DNA from: Montanilutibacter psychrotolerans
GTDB lineage: Bacteria > Pseudomonadota > Gammaproteobacteria > Xanthomonadales > Xanthomonadaceae
Length of the DNA stretch: 47,831 nucleotides
Assembly (NCBI RefSeq): GCF_003719825.1
Contig: NZ_RIBS01000013.1
Coordinates: 1-47,831 of the forward strand
Direction: 5' to 3'
The position numbers and the translations under genes were made by a program. The notes beneath the pieces are model-generated. The model saw nothing but the letters and a program-made list of their open reading frames with translations, ran no database searches and was not told the DNA's origin. Positions 9,070 through 19,399 of the stretch are shown piece by piece. The number at the start of each line of letters is the position of its first letter. Position 1 is the first letter of the stretch.

Positions 9070-9478
9070 CGGCAACCCGCGGGAGAGCGCGGACGCACCC
9101 GGCCCGGCCTGTCGGCGGGGGTGTGACGGTCGCGTTGTCGTGATTCCGCTGGATTCATGGCGTGCGACGTTCACTCCGACGGTGGCTTTGCGCAACGGGT
9201 CCGTTGGCGGCAGGTGCGGACCGTTGCGACCGGGCTCCGTGCCGTCCGGTGGTGGCATGCGCACAGGCAGCCATGACCGCAGAATGCCGTTGTAGCACGC
9301 CCTCCGGGGCGTGCCGTGCCGACGCGCACGGATCCGCGACACCGGCCACCGGATCGGTGTCAGGCGTCGCGTCGGCGCGATGGCGGCAGTTTGCAATCCC
9401 ATGCGTCTGGAAACGCAGCTCGTAGCTGATACCCCACCTCGGCTAGAATTGCGGGGTTTGCCAAACCAGAGATCTGCC
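9070..9478. other. Divergent intergenic region, sigma factor / pyrH
   Basis: About 410 bases with genes leaving in both directions, so promoters for both should be here. For pyrH, TAGAAT at 9444-9449 is a reasonable -10, about 30 bases before the start codon; no clear -35 is at the right distance. No gene is visible. The rpsB-tsf pair that often precedes pyrH is absent. Confidence 0.5.
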
Positions 9479-10201
9479 ATGTCCCAGCTTGCCTATCGCC
9501 GCGTCCTCCTGAAGTTGTCCGGCGAGGCATTGATGGGTGAGGAGGACTACGGCATCGACCCGAAAGTGATCCACCGCCTCGCCCGCGAGGTCATCGAGAT
9601 CCAGAACGCCGGAGCCGAGGTCGCGCTGGTGATCGGCGGCGGCAACATCTTCCGTGGCGCGGGCCTGGCGGCCGGCGGCATGGACCGGGTCACCGGCGAC
9701 CAGATGGGCATGCTGGCCACGGTCATCAACGCCCTGGCGATGCAGGACGCCCTCGAGAAGCTCGGCGCCAAGGCCCGCGTGATGAGCGCGATCAAGATCA
9801 ACGACGTGTGCGAGGACTACATCCGCCGCCGCGCCATCCGCCACCTCGAGAAGGGCCGCCTGGTGATTTTCGCCGCCGGCGTGGGCACCCCGTTCTTCAC
9901 CACCGACTCGGGCGCCGCGCTGCGCGCGATCGAGATCGGCGCCGACCTGCTGCTCAAGGCCACCAAGGTGGACGGCGTGTACGACAAGGACCCGAAGAAG
10001 CACGCCGACGCGATCCGCTACGACAAGCTGACCTACGACGAGGTGATCTCGCGCAACCTGCAGGTCATGGACACGGCGGCGTTTGCGCTGGCGCGCGACA
10101 GCGATCTGCCGCTGCGCATCTTCGACATGAGCCAGCCCGGCGAGCTGCTGAAGATCCTGCGCGGCGAGAATATCGGCACGCTCGTTCGCGGCCGCGGCTG
10201 A
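9479..10201 (+). CDS. pyrH: Uridylate kinase (UMP kinase)
   Basis: 240 residues, the usual size. It phosphorylates UMP to UDP with ATP, the committed kinase step to UTP and CTP; the bacterial enzyme is a cytoplasmic homohexamer of the amino-acid-kinase fold. Visible motifs are KLSGEAL near the N-terminus, the glycine-rich GGGNIFRG at about 53-60 that binds phosphate, [14 protein letters not shown] in the regulatory/UMP-binding part, and [12 protein letters not shown] near 170. The start at MSQLAYRR matches the family; a longer in-frame extension upstream is unsupported. pyrH normally sits just before frr, but here a cation exporter gene intervenes. Confidence 0.97.
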   Translation: MSQLAYRRVLLKLSGEALMGEEDYGIDPKVIHRLAREVIEIQNAGAEVALVIGGGNIFRGAGLAAGGMDRVTGDQMGMLATVINALAMQDALEKLGAKARVMSAIKINDVCEDYIRRRAIRHLEKGRLVIFAAGVGTPFFTTDSGAALRAIEIGADLLLKATKVDGVYDKDPKKHADAIRYDKLTYDEVISRNLQVMDTAAFALARDSDLPLRIFDMSQPGELLKILRGENIGTLVRGRG

Positions 10202-10343
10202 GCCCCTGCCCGGGGCGCCGCACACCGTCTGCCGGCGCAATCCGGCCGGTCTTCCGCGTCGGGCGCTGGCGGTACGTCCGCCCGCCGCGCCACGGCTCAC
10301 CACTGAAATAGTGTCCCGCCGGCCTGCATGACAGGATGGCGGC

Positions 10344-11270
10344 ATGCACTCGCACGCCCATCATTCGCACAGCCATGGCAGCAGCGCGTTCGCCACGGTG
10401 ACCCTGGTCAACCTGGCCTATACGCTGCTTGAAGCCGGTTACGGCTTCGCCACCAATTCCCTCGCCCTGCTGTCGGACGCCCTGCACAACTTCGGCGACG
10501 TGCTTGGGTTGGCGCTGGCCTGGGCTGCGGCGGTCATCGCCAGGCGCGCGCCCACCGAACGACATACCTATGGGTGGCGCCGTGCCACGCTGCTGTCGCC
10601 GCTGGCCAACTCGCTGCTGCTGGTAGCGTTTGCCGGCGCACTGGGCTGGGAGGCCGTGCGCCGGTTCAACGCGCCGCCCGAGATTCCGGCGCTGCCGGTC
10701 ATCGTGGTCGCCGCGATCGGCATCGCGGTCAATCTCGGCGCGGCCTGGCTGGTGCGCGACGGGCACGTCCACGATCTCAACCGCCGCGCGGCGTTCTTGC
10801 ACCTGATCGCCGATGCCGCGGTGTCGCTGGCCGCGGTGCTGGCGGGCCTGGGCATGTGGTGGATGGGCTGGTCGTGGCTGGACCCGGCCACGGCGGTGCT
10901 GGTCGGCCTGGTGGTGGCGATCGGGGCATTCGGCCTGTTGCGCGAAAGTTTCGACGCCGCCATGGACGCGGTGCCGCGCAGCGTGGACCAGTCCCAGGTA
11001 CGCGATTTCCTGTCCGGGTTGCCGGGCGTGCAGGCCGTACACCACCTGCACATCTGGTCGCTGGGCGCGGGCGAGATCGCCATGACCGCGCACCTGGTGC
11101 GGCCACGCGACGCGGGACGCGATGCGGGGGGACCCGACCACGACGCGTTCATCGACCACATCAACCACGAGCTGGATCACCGCTTCGGCATCAACCATCC
11201 GACGCTGCAGGTCGAGCACGGCAAGGCCTGCGAACACGATCGCCACGACCGGGCACCGCACGGGCATTGA
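10344..11270 (+). CDS. CDF-family cation efflux transporter (CzcD/ZitB-like)
   Basis: 308 residues. The His-rich N-terminus (HSHAHHSHSHG) and C-terminus (HDRHDRAPHGH) flank six predicted membrane helices. The metal-site signatures of the cation diffusion facilitator family are visible: LSDALHNFGD in helix 2 and HLIADA in helix 5, the HxxxD pairs that bind Zn(II). The C-terminal cytoplasmic domain (VHHLHIWSLGAGEIAMTAHL) is the ferredoxin-like dimer domain with extra metal ligands. Members exchange Zn, Cd or Co for protons across the inner membrane. It stands 142 bases after pyrH and 215 before frr, so it interrupts the usual pyrH-frr pair; frr seems to have its own promoter. Metal specificity is not readable from sequence alone. 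Confidence 0.94.
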   Translation: MHSHAHHSHSHGSSAFATVTLVNLAYTLLEAGYGFATNSLALLSDALHNFGDVLGLALAWAAAVIARRAPTERHTYGWRRATLLSPLANSLLLVAFAGALGWEAVRRFNAPPEIPALPVIVVAAIGIAVNLGAAWLVRDGHVHDLNRRAAFLHLIADAAVSLAAVLAGLGMWWMGWSWLDPATAVLVGLVVAIGAFGLLRESFDAAMDAVPRSVDQSQVRDFLSGLPGVQAVHHLHIWSLGAGEIAMTAHLVRPRDAGRDAGGPDHDAFIDHINHELDHRFGINHPTLQVEHGKACEHDRHDRAPHGH

Positions 11271-11423
11271 GGCCGGTGCACGCGGCTCGGTACCGGGGCG
11301 GGCCCGGTTCCGCCGCGTCGAAGGCGGGCCGAGGCACGCGCCGTGCCCCCTGCGCCGCCCGGCCGGCGCAACTTGCGCCAAGGCCATCGGCTGACCCACG
11401 GGGTCGTCCGGCAGCCCCCACGG

Positions 11424-11452
11424 GGTCGACGCCCGCCGTTGCCGGCTATAAT
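11424..11452 (+). promoter_or_regulatory. Candidate sigma-70 promoter of frr
   Basis: A perfect -10 hexamer TATAAT lies at 11447-11452, ending 33 bases before the frr start codon. The -35 at about 11424-11429 (GGTCGA, 17 bases upstream) is poor. An independent promoter makes sense because the CDF gene separates frr from pyrH. Confidence 0.5.
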
Positions 11453-11485
11453 CCCGCGATTACCGCTACAGGATCGGAGCCGGCG

Positions 11486-12043
11486 ATGCTCAACGACATC
11501 AAGAAAGACGCCCAGACCCGCATGGCCAAGAGTGTCGAGGCATTCCGCCACGACCTCATCAAGGTCCGCACCGGACGCGCATCGACCGCACTGGTCGATC
11601 ACCTGAAGGTCAACTACTACGGCTCCGACATGCCGTTGAGCCAGGTCGCCAGCGTCGCTGTCGCCGATGCACGCTCGCTCACCATCACACCGTGGGAAAA
11701 GCAGCTGGTCAGCGCGGTCGAGAAGGCCATCCTCGCCTCCGACCTCGGCCTGACCCCGAACACCGCCGGCACCGTGATCCGCCTCAATCTGCCGGCACTG
11801 ACCGAGGAGCGCCGCAAGGAGCTGTCCAAGGTCGTGCATTCCGGTGGCGAGGACGCGAAGGTCGCCATCCGCAACATCCGCCGCGACGCCAACCACCAGG
11901 TCAAGGAACTGCTGAAAGACAAGCAGGTCACCGAGGACGAGGCCAGCCGCAGCGAAATCGACATCCAGAAGATCACCGACGACGCGATCAAGAACGTCGA
12001 CGAAGTGGTCAAGGCCAAGGAACAGGAGCTGATGTCGGTCTGA
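11486..12043 (+). CDS. frr: Ribosome recycling factor
   Basis: 185 residues, exactly the family length. With EF-G it splits the post-termination ribosome so that subunits can be reused. Family features seen are MLNDIKKDAQTRMAKSVEAF at the N-terminus, KVRTGRASTALVDHLKVNYYG in the middle (hinge region), LNLPALTEERRKEL and NIRRDANHQVKELLKD in the long helices. GGAG sits six bases before the ATG. Longer in-frame extensions upstream run through non-coding sequence and are rejected. It heads the uppS-cdsA-dxr-rseP-bamA series. Confidence 0.98.
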   Translation: MLNDIKKDAQTRMAKSVEAFRHDLIKVRTGRASTALVDHLKVNYYGSDMPLSQVASVAVADARSLTITPWEKQLVSAVEKAILASDLGLTPNTAGTVIRLNLPALTEERRKELSKVVHSGGEDAKVAIRNIRRDANHQVKELLKDKQVTEDEASRSEIDIQKITDDAIKNVDEVVKAKEQELMSV

Positions 12044-12199
12044 CCGACACCCGACCTGCCGCGCCGCGGAACTTCGCGGCGCCGGCACGGTCAGCCCTCT
12101 GCCCCACCCGCGCGCCCTGGCGCGACGCCAGGCCGGCCAGGTATCGCACCGACAGCCGCTCCACCACCCATCGCCCCGGGGGCCACCATCATCGGCGCC

Positions 12200-12958
12200 A
12201 TGCCTTCCGACTCCGCCCCCGCCCACGTTCCGCGCCACCTGGCCGTGATCATGGACGGCAACGGCCGCTGGGCCGAACGCCGCCGTCGGCCGCGCATCAT
12301 CGGCCACCGTGCAGGCGCGCGCGCGGTCAATACCTGCATCGATTTCTGCCTGCAGCACGGCATCCGTGCGCTGACCCTGTTCGCGTTCTCGAGCGAGAAC
12401 TGGGGCCGTCCGGAGGAAGAGGTCGGCGGCCTGATGAAGTTGTTCCTCAACGCACTCGAACGCGAGGTCGACGAACTCGACCGGCGCGGCGTGCGTGTGC
12501 GCTTCATCGGCGAACGCGAGCGCTTCAGCGCCCCCATTACCCGCCAGATGGACGCCGCCGAGGCGCGCACCGCCGGCAACACCCGCCTGGATCTGACCAT
12601 CGCGGCCAGTTACGGCGGACGCTGGGACATCACCCAGGCGGCACGCTCGCTGGCACGCGATGTCGCCGCCGGCAAACTTCGCCCCGAAGACATCGACGAA
12701 AGCGCCATGTCGGCACGCATGACGCTTGCCGACCTTCCGCCGCCGGACCTGTTCATCCGCACCGGTGGCGACACCCGCATCAGCAACTTCCTGCTGTGGC
12801 AGCTGGCCTATACCGAGCTGTGGTTCACCGAGGCATTGTGGCCCGAGCTGGATGCCGCGACACTGCGGCGCGCCATCGACGACTTCGCCCGGCGCGAGCG
12901 GCGTTTCGGCCTCACCGGCGCGCAAGCCGCGGCCATGCCCAAAGAGACCCACGAATGA
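12200..12958 (+). CDS. uppS: Undecaprenyl diphosphate synthase (isoprenyl transferase)
   Basis: 252 residues. The cis-prenyltransferase adds isopentenyl diphosphate units to farnesyl diphosphate to make the C55 carrier lipid for peptidoglycan and O-antigen. Visible are the catalytic MDGNGRWA (Asp19), the HRAGA segment, [11 protein letters not shown], and the C-terminal [15 protein letters not shown] followed by [11 protein letters not shown]. The gene overlaps cdsA by four bases (ATGA), so the two are translationally coupled. Start [13 protein letters not shown] is preferred because the conserved core begins a few residues later. Confidence 0.97.
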   Translation: MPSDSAPAHVPRHLAVIMDGNGRWAERRRRPRIIGHRAGARAVNTCIDFCLQHGIRALTLFAFSSENWGRPEEEVGGLMKLFLNALEREVDELDRRGVRVRFIGERERFSAPITRQMDAAEARTAGNTRLDLTIAASYGGRWDITQAARSLARDVAAGKLRPEDIDESAMSARMTLADLPPPDLFIRTGGDTRISNFLLWQLAYTELWFTEALWPELDAATLRRAIDDFARRERRFGLTGAQAAAMPKETHE

Positions 12959-13818
12959 CCCGAACCCGACTCATCGCCGCGCTGGTCATGGCCCCGCTGG
13001 CGATCGCGGCGATCCTGCTGCTGCCGACGCCGTGGATGCTGGTGCTGGCGGCGGTGCTGTTGATGGCCGGCTTGTGGGAATGGTTCGACCTGGCGGAGAT
13101 CGAGGACACCCTCGGACGCACGGTGTTGCTGGTCGCGCACCTGGCGTTGATCGTCGCCATCGTGTGGGCGTCCCGATCGAATGGCGACTACACCTGGGCG
13201 CTGTTCCAACTGGCCACCGTGATCGGCGTGATCTGGTGGCTGCTGGCGCTGGCGTGGCTGGGGCGCTACCAGTTCGCCAGCGATCACGACACCTATGCCC
13301 GCATGTTCAAGTTGTGCGCGGCCGCGCTCAGCGTCATTCCCGCGTGGTGCGCACTGGGATGGCTGCACGCCAGCGATCCGTCGCCGACCATGCTGCCGGG
13401 CATTCCCAAGGGACACATGTGGTTGCTGACCGCGCTGGCGGTGGTGTGGGCCGCCGACAGCGGCGCCTACTTCGTCGGCCGCCGGTTCGGCAAGCACAAG
13501 CTTGCGCCGCGCGTGAGCCCGAACAAGACCATCGAAGGCGTCGTCGGCGGCGTGCTGGCCGGCGTGCTGGCCGGCCTGGGTTTCGCCTGGCTCGCCGGAG
13601 CGCAACCCGGGCAACTGCCTGCGGTGGCCCTGGTGGCGTTCATCGCGGTGCTGTTCTCGGTGGTGGGCGATCTGTTCGAAAGTCTGCTCAAGCGCCACGC
13701 CGGGGTGAAGGATTCCGGGCACCTGATCCCGGGCCACGGCGGCATTCTCGACCGCGTCGACGGCGTCCTCGCCGCGTTGCCGGTGTTCGCGCTCGGCAAG
13801 GCCGTGCTGGGCTTCTGA
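12955..13818 (+). CDS. cdsA: Phosphatidate cytidylyltransferase (CDP-diglyceride synthase)
   Basis: 287 residues, multi-spanning inner-membrane enzyme. It makes CDP-diacylglycerol from phosphatidate and CTP, the precursor of all the cell's phospholipids. The CdsA signature is present near the C-terminus: [20 protein letters not shown] followed by GILDRVDG. Upstream are several hydrophobic helices and the [20 protein letters not shown] / SPNKTIEG segment typical of the family. It overlaps uppS by four bases and is two bases from dxr, so all three are probably read from one message. Confidence 0.97.
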   Translation: MTRTRLIAALVMAPLAIAAILLLPTPWMLVLAAVLLMAGLWEWFDLAEIEDTLGRTVLLVAHLALIVAIVWASRSNGDYTWALFQLATVIGVIWWLLALAWLGRYQFASDHDTYARMFKLCAAALSVIPAWCALGWLHASDPSPTMLPGIPKGHMWLLTALAVVWAADSGAYFVGRRFGKHKLAPRVSPNKTIEGVVGGVLAGVLAGLGFAWLAGAQPGQLPAVALVAFIAVLFSVVGDLFESLLKRHAGVKDSGHLIPGHGGILDRVDGVLAALPVFALGKAVLGF

Positions 13819-13820
13819 GC

Positions 13821-15011
13821 ATGAACGGCGAGCAGCGTACGGTCGCCGTAGTCGGCGCTACCGGTTCCATTGGCGCTTCCGCGCTGGACGTGATCGCACG
13901 CCACCCGGCGCGCCTGCGCGCCAGTGTGCTGGCGGCCGGCAGCAACGTCGCGGCGCTGCTGCAGTTGTGCGCGATCCATCGCCCGCGGCATGCGGTGATT
14001 GCCAGCGAAGCCGCCTACGCGGCGCTGCGCGATGGCCTGCGCGACGCCGGCCTGGACACGCAGGCGCATTGCGGCGACGCCGCGCTCGAGGCGCTGGTGT
14101 CGGGTGACGAATGCGACACCGTGGTCGCCGCGATCGTCGGCGCCGCCGGCCTGCCTTCGACGCTCGCCGCGGCGCGCGCCGGCAAGCGCATCCTGCTGGC
14201 CAACAAGGAATCGCTGGTGCTCGCCGGCGAGTTGCTGATGGCGGCCGCCCACGCGGGCGGCGCCACCATCGTGCCGGTCGACAGCGAACACAACGCCATC
14301 TTCCAGTGCCTGCCCGACGCGCATGCGCACGCCGGGCTCAAGCGCATCATCCTCACCGCCTCGGGTGGGCCGTTCCGCGGCCGCACGCGCGCGTCGCTGG
14401 CCGATGTCAGCGTCGAGCAGGCCGTCGCCCATCCGAAGTGGTCGATGGGTCCGAAGATCTCGGTCGATTCGGCCACGCTGATGAACAAGGGCCTGGAGGT
14501 CATCGAGGCCCACCACCTGTTTGGTGTCGGCCGCGACCGCCTCGACGTGCTCGTGCACCCGCAAAGCCTGGTGCATTCGCTGGTGGAGTTCGTCGATGGG
14601 TCCACCCTCGCCCAGCTCGGCCTGCCGGACATGCGCACCGCGCTGGCAGTGGGCCTGGCGTGGCCGGAACGGATCGCCTCGGGCGTGTCCGGCCTGGACC
14701 TGATCGCCCAGGGCGGCCGCCTGGATTTCGAGCCACCCGACCTCGATGCCTTCCCTTGCCTGCGCCTGGCATACGCCGCGCTGGACGCGGGCGGCACGGC
14801 GACGGCGGTGCTCAACGCGGCCAACGAAGTCGCGGTTTCAGCGTTTCTTCAGCGCCGGATAGGTTTCCTGGCCATCCCGGCACTGGTCGAGCACACCCTC
14901 GCCGCCCTGCCTGCCACCCCGGCCACGTCGCTGGCGGCCCTGTACGAAGCCGACCGCGAGGCACGGCGCATCGCCACGGTGGCGATCGCCGACAAGGCCA
15001 TCCACGCATGA
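13821..15011 (+). CDS. dxr: 1-deoxy-D-xylulose 5-phosphate reductoisomerase
   Basis: 396 residues. The first committed enzyme of the MEP isoprenoid pathway turns DXP into MEP with NADPH and a divalent metal; the product route feeds UppS. The Rossmann NADPH motif GATGSIG is at about 12-18, LANKESLV lies in the linker, [11 protein letters not shown] carries metal/substrate residues, ASGGPFRG and [20 protein letters not shown] form the catalytic core, and AANEVAV is in the C-terminal part. It begins two bases after the cdsA stop. The enzyme is the known fosmidomycin target. Confidence 0.98.
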   Translation: MNGEQRTVAVVGATGSIGASALDVIARHPARLRASVLAAGSNVAALLQLCAIHRPRHAVIASEAAYAALRDGLRDAGLDTQAHCGDAALEALVSGDECDTVVAAIVGAAGLPSTLAAARAGKRILLANKESLVLAGELLMAAAHAGGATIVPVDSEHNAIFQCLPDAHAHAGLKRIILTASGGPFRGRTRASLADVSVEQAVAHPKWSMGPKISVDSATLMNKGLEVIEAHHLFGVGRDRLDVLVHPQSLVHSLVEFVDGSTLAQLGLPDMRTALAVGLAWPERIASGVSGLDLIAQGGRLDFEPPDLDAFPCLRLAYAALDAGGTATAVLNAANEVAVSAFLQRRIGFLAIPALVEHTLAALPATPATSLAALYEADREARRIATVAIADKAIHA

Positions 15012-15032
15012 ATACCGTCACGGGCGCCTGCG

Positions 15033-16394
15033 ATGAGTGAGTTGCTCGGTTCGATCTGGTGGTTGCTGGTCAGCATCGGCGTACTGGTCACGATCCACGA
15101 ATACGGCCACTACTGGGTCGCCCGTCGCTGCGGGGTCAAGGTGCTGCGCTTCTCGATCGGCTTCGGTCCGGCGCTGTGGATGCGCCGCGGTCAGGACGGA
15201 ACCGAGTACGCGATCGCCGCGATCCCGCTGGGCGGCTACGTGCGCATGCTCGACGAGCGCGAGGGCGATGTCGCCGCCAGCGAGCTGGCGTTCGCGTTCA
15301 ACCGCCAGTCCGTGTGGAAGCGCATCGCCATCGTGCTGGCCGGCCCGGTGGCCAATCTGCTGCTGTGCGTGGCGTTGTTCTGGGGCATGTTCGTGATCGG
15401 CCGGCCCGACTTCGTTCCCGTGGTCGGCCAGGCGAAAGGCCTGGCGGCGGCGGGTGGGCTGCAACCGGGCGACCAGATCCTCGCAGTCGGCGCGCGCGAG
15501 ACGCCGACCTGGAGCGAGGCCAACATGGCCCTGATCACGGCCGCGCTGGACCGCACCGACGTCCCGCTGCGCATCCGCAGCGCCGGCGGTGTCGAAGGCC
15601 AACGCCAACTGCCGCTGTCGCGCCTGCCCGCCACGTTCGACGAGCGCAACGCGATCGCCGTGATCGGCCTCACCCCGCGCCACCGGCTGGTGCCGGCGGT
15701 GATCGGCGCGGTGGTTCCCGGCAAGCCGGCCTGGGGCGTGCTTGCCGAAGGCGATCGGGTCACCGCGATCGACGGCACGCCGATTGCCGCCTGGGACGAC
15801 ATTACACCGCTCGTGCAGCGCCTGGGCAATGCCGGCGGCACGGCCATGGTCGAGGTGCAACGCAAGGGCGAGCGGCTGGCGCTCGAGCTGCAGCCCGTCC
15901 GCGCCAGAAACGAGGCCGGCACGCCGTATTGGCAGCTGGGCATCGACTACGCGCGGCCGTCCGAGCCCGTCGAGGACACCGTCCGGCGCTACGGCCCGTT
16001 GCAGGCGGTGCCCGCCGCGTTGGGCGAATCGGTGCACCAGACGCGCGAGCTGTTCGCGATGATCGGCCGCGCATTTGCCGGCAGGGTCTCGGTTCGCAAT
16101 ACCGTGGCCGGGCCGATCACGATCGGCCGCGCGGCCAACAGCGTCGCCTCGCACGGGCCCGCCTGGTACCTGCAATTGCTGGCGATGCTGTCGCTGAGCC
16201 TGGGGATCCTGAACCTGCTTCCGATCCCGATCTTGGACGGCGGTCACCTGCTGTATTACCTTATCGAGCTTGCCAAGGGCAGCCCGGTGAGCGAGCGCGT
16301 CATGGCCGCCGGGCAATACGTCGGCCTCGCGCTGATCGCCAGCCTCATGGGGTTGGCGTTCTTCAACGACATCGTGAACAACCTGGTCAACTGA
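15033..16394 (+). CDS. rseP: Site-2 protease RseP (intramembrane zinc metalloprotease)
   Basis: 453 residues. It performs the second cut of the anti-sigma-E factor RseA in the envelope stress response and clears signal-peptide remnants. The zinc site HEYGH lies at residues 22-26 in the first membrane helix, with the third ligand region ILDGGHLLYY near the C-terminus. Two PDZ-like segments lie between (around GLQPGDQILAVG and VLAEGDRVTAIDG). The C-terminal helix ends FFNDIVNNLVN, as usual. It sits between dxr and bamA, the conserved position. FecR-like proteins elsewhere are also site-2 protease substrates, so it could process the FecR protein encoded to the left; that is inference. Confidence 0.97.
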   Translation: MSELLGSIWWLLVSIGVLVTIHEYGHYWVARRCGVKVLRFSIGFGPALWMRRGQDGTEYAIAAIPLGGYVRMLDEREGDVAASELAFAFNRQSVWKRIAIVLAGPVANLLLCVALFWGMFVIGRPDFVPVVGQAKGLAAAGGLQPGDQILAVGARETPTWSEANMALITAALDRTDVPLRIRSAGGVEGQRQLPLSRLPATFDERNAIAVIGLTPRHRLVPAVIGAVVPGKPAWGVLAEGDRVTAIDGTPIAAWDDITPLVQRLGNAGGTAMVEVQRKGERLALELQPVRARNEAGTPYWQLGIDYARPSEPVEDTVRRYGPLQAVPAALGESVHQTRELFAMIGRAFAGRVSVRNTVAGPITIGRAANSVASHGPAWYLQLLAMLSLSLGILNLLPIPILDGGHLLYYLIELAKGSPVSERVMAAGQYVGLALIASLMGLAFFNDIVNNLVN

Positions 16395-16498
16395 CAACCC
16401 GGTCCACTGATGCCGTATCCGACTTGCACCACCTGCCCCGCAACAAGCTGCAACCACGCGACGCCGATCCGGCGACGCCGAGCCCTCAACCGGACGTG

Positions 16499-19006
16499 AT
16501 GATGACGCGAACTCCTTCCCGCCGCATGCTTGCCCTCGCCCTCGCCGCGGCAATGGCACCGGCGCTTCCTGCAATGGCGCAGGCCGTCACCGATCCGTTC
16601 TCCCTGGGAGTCGCGTCGCCAGCTCCCGCACCGGCACCGCTGCCGGGAGCGTTCACCGTCAGCGATATCCGCATCGATGGCCTGCAGCGTATCTCCGCGG
16701 GCACCGTATTCACCTACCTGCCGGTCCAGCGCGGCGACGTGCTCGACAGCAACCGCGCAGGCGAAGCGATCCGCGCGCTGTACAAGACCGGCTTCTTCGA
16801 TGACGTGCGCATCGGCCGCCAGGACAACATCGTCGTCATCACGGTCGTCGAGCGTCCCGCGATCAACAAGCTCACCCTGACCGGCAACAAGGACATCCAG
16901 TCCGAGCAGCTGCTCAAGGGCCTGGCAGACATCGGGCTGACCGAAGGCGGCACCTACGACCGCCTTGCCCTGGACCGTGTCACCCAGGAACTCAGCCGCC
17001 AGTACAACAACCGCGGCAAGTACAACGTCGAGATCAACCCGACCATCGCCAAGCTCGACCGCAACCGCGTCGACGTGACGATCACCATCAAGGAAGGCAA
17101 GGCGGCCAAGATCCGCCACGTCAATCTGGTGGGCAACGACAAGTTCGAACAGAAGGACATCCTGGAAGGCTGGGAATCGCGCGAGAGCAACTGGCTCAGC
17201 TGGTACCGCCGCGACGACCAGTACTCGCGCGAGAAGCTTTCGGGTGACCTCGAGAAGCTCAACGCGTACTACCTCGACCGTGGCTACGTCGACTTCAGCA
17301 TCGACTCGACCCAGGTGTCGATGAGCCCCGACCGCCAGGACATGTACATCTCCGCCGACGTCACCGAAGGCGAGCAGTACAAGGTGTCCAGCGTGCAGGT
17401 CAGCGGCGACACCGTGCTGCCGAAGGAAGACATCGAGAAGATGCTGCTGGTCCGGAAGGACCAGATCTTCTCGCGCCGCCTGCTCGAGCTCAGCTCCGAT
17501 GCCATCACCGCCCGGCTCGGCAACGTCGGCTACGCGTTCGCCCAGGTGAACCCGATTCCCGACGTCGATCGCGCCAACAAGACCGTCGGCATCAACATGC
17601 AGGTCGTCCCCGGCCCGCGCGTCAACGTGCGCCGCGTCGTGTTCAAGGGCAACAGCCGCACCGCCGACGAGGTGCTGCGCCGCGAGATGCGCCAGTTCGA
17701 AGGCGCGTGGTACTCGCAGGCCGCGATCGACCGTTCCAAGATCCGACTGCAGGGCCTGGGCTTCTTCGAAACGGTCGATGTCGAGACCAAGCCGGTCCCG
17801 GGCACCGCCGACCAGGTCGATGTCGAGTACGCCCTCAAGGAGACCACCTCCGGCCAGCTGGTGCTCGGCCTCAGCTTCGCGCAGGTGTCGGGCCTGGGCC
17901 TCCAGTTCCAGACGTCGCAAGCCAACTTCCTGGGCACCGGCAACCGCGTGTCGGTCTCGGCGCAGCGCTACGACTACCTGCAGCGCTACGACTTCTCGTT
18001 CACCAATCCGTACTTCACCGACAACGGCGTGTCGCTGGGCTACAACCTGTGGTGGCGCGAGTACGACAGCGCAGACCAGAACACCGCCCAGTACTCGACC
18101 ACCAGCGGCGCCGCGCAGATGGTGCTCGGCGTGCCGATCAGCGAGACCGACGGCTTCTCGGCACTGCTGGGCATCGACAGCAACCAGGTGCAGGTGTTCG
18201 GGTCGACCCCGCAGGTCATCCGCGACTACATCGACGCCCTTGGCCACAAGACCTTCCATGCCTGGCGCACCGAGCTGGGCTGGCAGCGCAATACGCTCAA
18301 TCATGCGCTGACCCCAACCGCCGGCACCTCGCAGCGCCTCAGCGTTGAAGCCACGCTGCCGGGCTCGACGGTCGAGTACTTCAAGCTCAACTACAGCATC
18401 TCCAAATACTGGCCGATTTCCCGTCACCTCGTGCTCAACACGCGGGCCGAACTGGGTTACGGCGACAGCTACGGCGATTCGGTCACCCGCGACATCTGCT
18501 TCCAGAACCTGCCGGCACCGATCGACGACGACAACAACCCCGCCACGCCCAAAGTCCAGCCGCCGCGCCCGGCGCCGAGCGATCCGTGCATTCCCGGAAC
18601 CTCGCCGGACTTCCGCAAGACCGTCACCGCCGATGGCCTGCCGTTCTTCGAGAACTTCTACGCCGGCGGCGTGCGCTCGGTGCGTGGTTTCACCGACAAC
18701 ACCCTCGGTCCGCGCAGCAACAACCAGGCCGTCGGTGGTTCGCTTAAGACGGTCGGCACGCTGGAGCTGATCTTCCCGACCTTGCTGGACACTCCCGCAG
18801 CGCGCATCTCGGCGTTCGCGGACGTCGGCAACGTGTACGACGGCGTGGACAACTTCGACGCCGGCGAGCTGCGCGCATCCACGGGCGTGTCGCTGATGTG
18901 GCGCTCGCCAATGGGCCCGATCTCGATCAGCTACGCGCTGCCGATCCGCAAGGAAGACGACGATCGCCTCGAGCGTCTGCAGTTCACCTTCCAGGGCGGC
19001 TACTGA
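16499..19006 (+). CDS. bamA: Outer membrane protein assembly factor BamA
   Basis: 835 residues. The central Omp85 subunit of the BAM complex folds and inserts outer-membrane beta-barrels. A signal peptide (to about PAMAQ, residue 28) is followed by a Pro/Ala spacer, five POTRA domains (starting at FTVSDIRIDGLQ and spanning to about residue 440), and a 16-strand barrel. The conserved VRGF of loop L6 appears in GGVRSVRGFTDNTLGP. A Pro-rich, Cys-bearing insert (DICFQNLPA ... PSDPCIPG) just before it is longer than in E. coli. Two consecutive ATGs (16499, 16502) are possible starts. A strong terminator follows 40 bases after the stop, so the operon ends here rather than running on to lpxD. Confidence 0.97.
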   Translation: MMTRTPSRRMLALALAAAMAPALPAMAQAVTDPFSLGVASPAPAPAPLPGAFTVSDIRIDGLQRISAGTVFTYLPVQRGDVLDSNRAGEAIRALYKTGFFDDVRIGRQDNIVVITVVERPAINKLTLTGNKDIQSEQLLKGLADIGLTEGGTYDRLALDRVTQELSRQYNNRGKYNVEINPTIAKLDRNRVDVTITIKEGKAAKIRHVNLVGNDKFEQKDILEGWESRESNWLSWYRRDDQYSREKLSGDLEKLNAYYLDRGYVDFSIDSTQVSMSPDRQDMYISADVTEGEQYKVSSVQVSGDTVLPKEDIEKMLLVRKDQIFSRRLLELSSDAITARLGNVGYAFAQVNPIPDVDRANKTVGINMQVVPGPRVNVRRVVFKGNSRTADEVLRREMRQFEGAWYSQAAIDRSKIRLQGLGFFETVDVETKPVPGTADQVDVEYALKETTSGQLVLGLSFAQVSGLGLQFQTSQANFLGTGNRVSVSAQRYDYLQRYDFSFTNPYFTDNGVSLGYNLWWREYDSADQNTAQYSTTSGAAQMVLGVPISETDGFSALLGIDSNQVQVFGSTPQVIRDYIDALGHKTFHAWRTELGWQRNTLNHALTPTAGTSQRLSVEATLPGSTVEYFKLNYSISKYWPISRHLVLNTRAELGYGDSYGDSVTRDICFQNLPAPIDDDNNPATPKVQPPRPAPSDPCIPGTSPDFRKTVTADGLPFFENFYAGGVRSVRGFTDNTLGPRSNNQAVGGSLKTVGTLELIFPTLLDTPAARISAFADVGNVYDGVDNFDAGELRASTGVSLMWRSPMGPISISYALPIRKEDDDRLERLQFTFQGGY

Positions 19007-19046
19007 CAAACCCGGCGCCAGACCACCGGCGCCCACCGTTTGCACC

Positions 19047-19086
19047 AAAAGCCTCCGCGGCCTCCTGGCCCCGGAGGCTTTTCTTT
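19047..19086 (+). terminator. Strong intrinsic terminator after bamA
   Basis: AAAAGCCTCCG (19047-19057) pairs perfectly with CGGAGGCTTTT (19072-19082), with a 14-base loop, and the tract continues TTTTCTTTT. It closes the frr-bamA transcription unit and insulates the inserted peptide locus. Between here and 19363 I see no gene. Confidence 0.9.
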
Positions 19087-19363
19087 TGCGCGCAGTTTCC
19101 TTGCGAGCCTGCATTTGCATGCGGCCATGGCCCCGTGCCGCCGCCAATCCAGCGCCGGATATTCCGGTAGCCGACGCACTCCGGGGCTCGCATCCGTCAT
19201 GCCCGCAACCCAATGCGATTGCGAGTGGCCATGACGCGCCCGAAAGTGCCGGAACGCCTGCGGAAACCATTACCGCCTTCAAATCGCGAAGTCAGTACCA
19301 GGCAGTATGTTCTCCTGCTCCGGCATTCAACCTGCGCCTGGTTTGAAAATCCATCAACTGGAA

Positions 19364-19393
19364 TAGACACCGCCACTGGCGCGTGGTTAGAAT
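19364..19393 (+). promoter_or_regulatory. Promoter of the precursor-peptide gene
   Basis: TAGACA (19364-19369, five of six to TTGACA) and TAGAAT (19388-19393, five of six to TATAAT) are 18 bases apart. Transcription would begin near 19400, at the left edge of a 10-bp inverted repeat, leaving an ~80-base leader. It lies past the bamA terminator, so the peptide gene is probably controlled on its own. Confidence 0.55.
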
Positions 19394-19399
19394 CGAACC

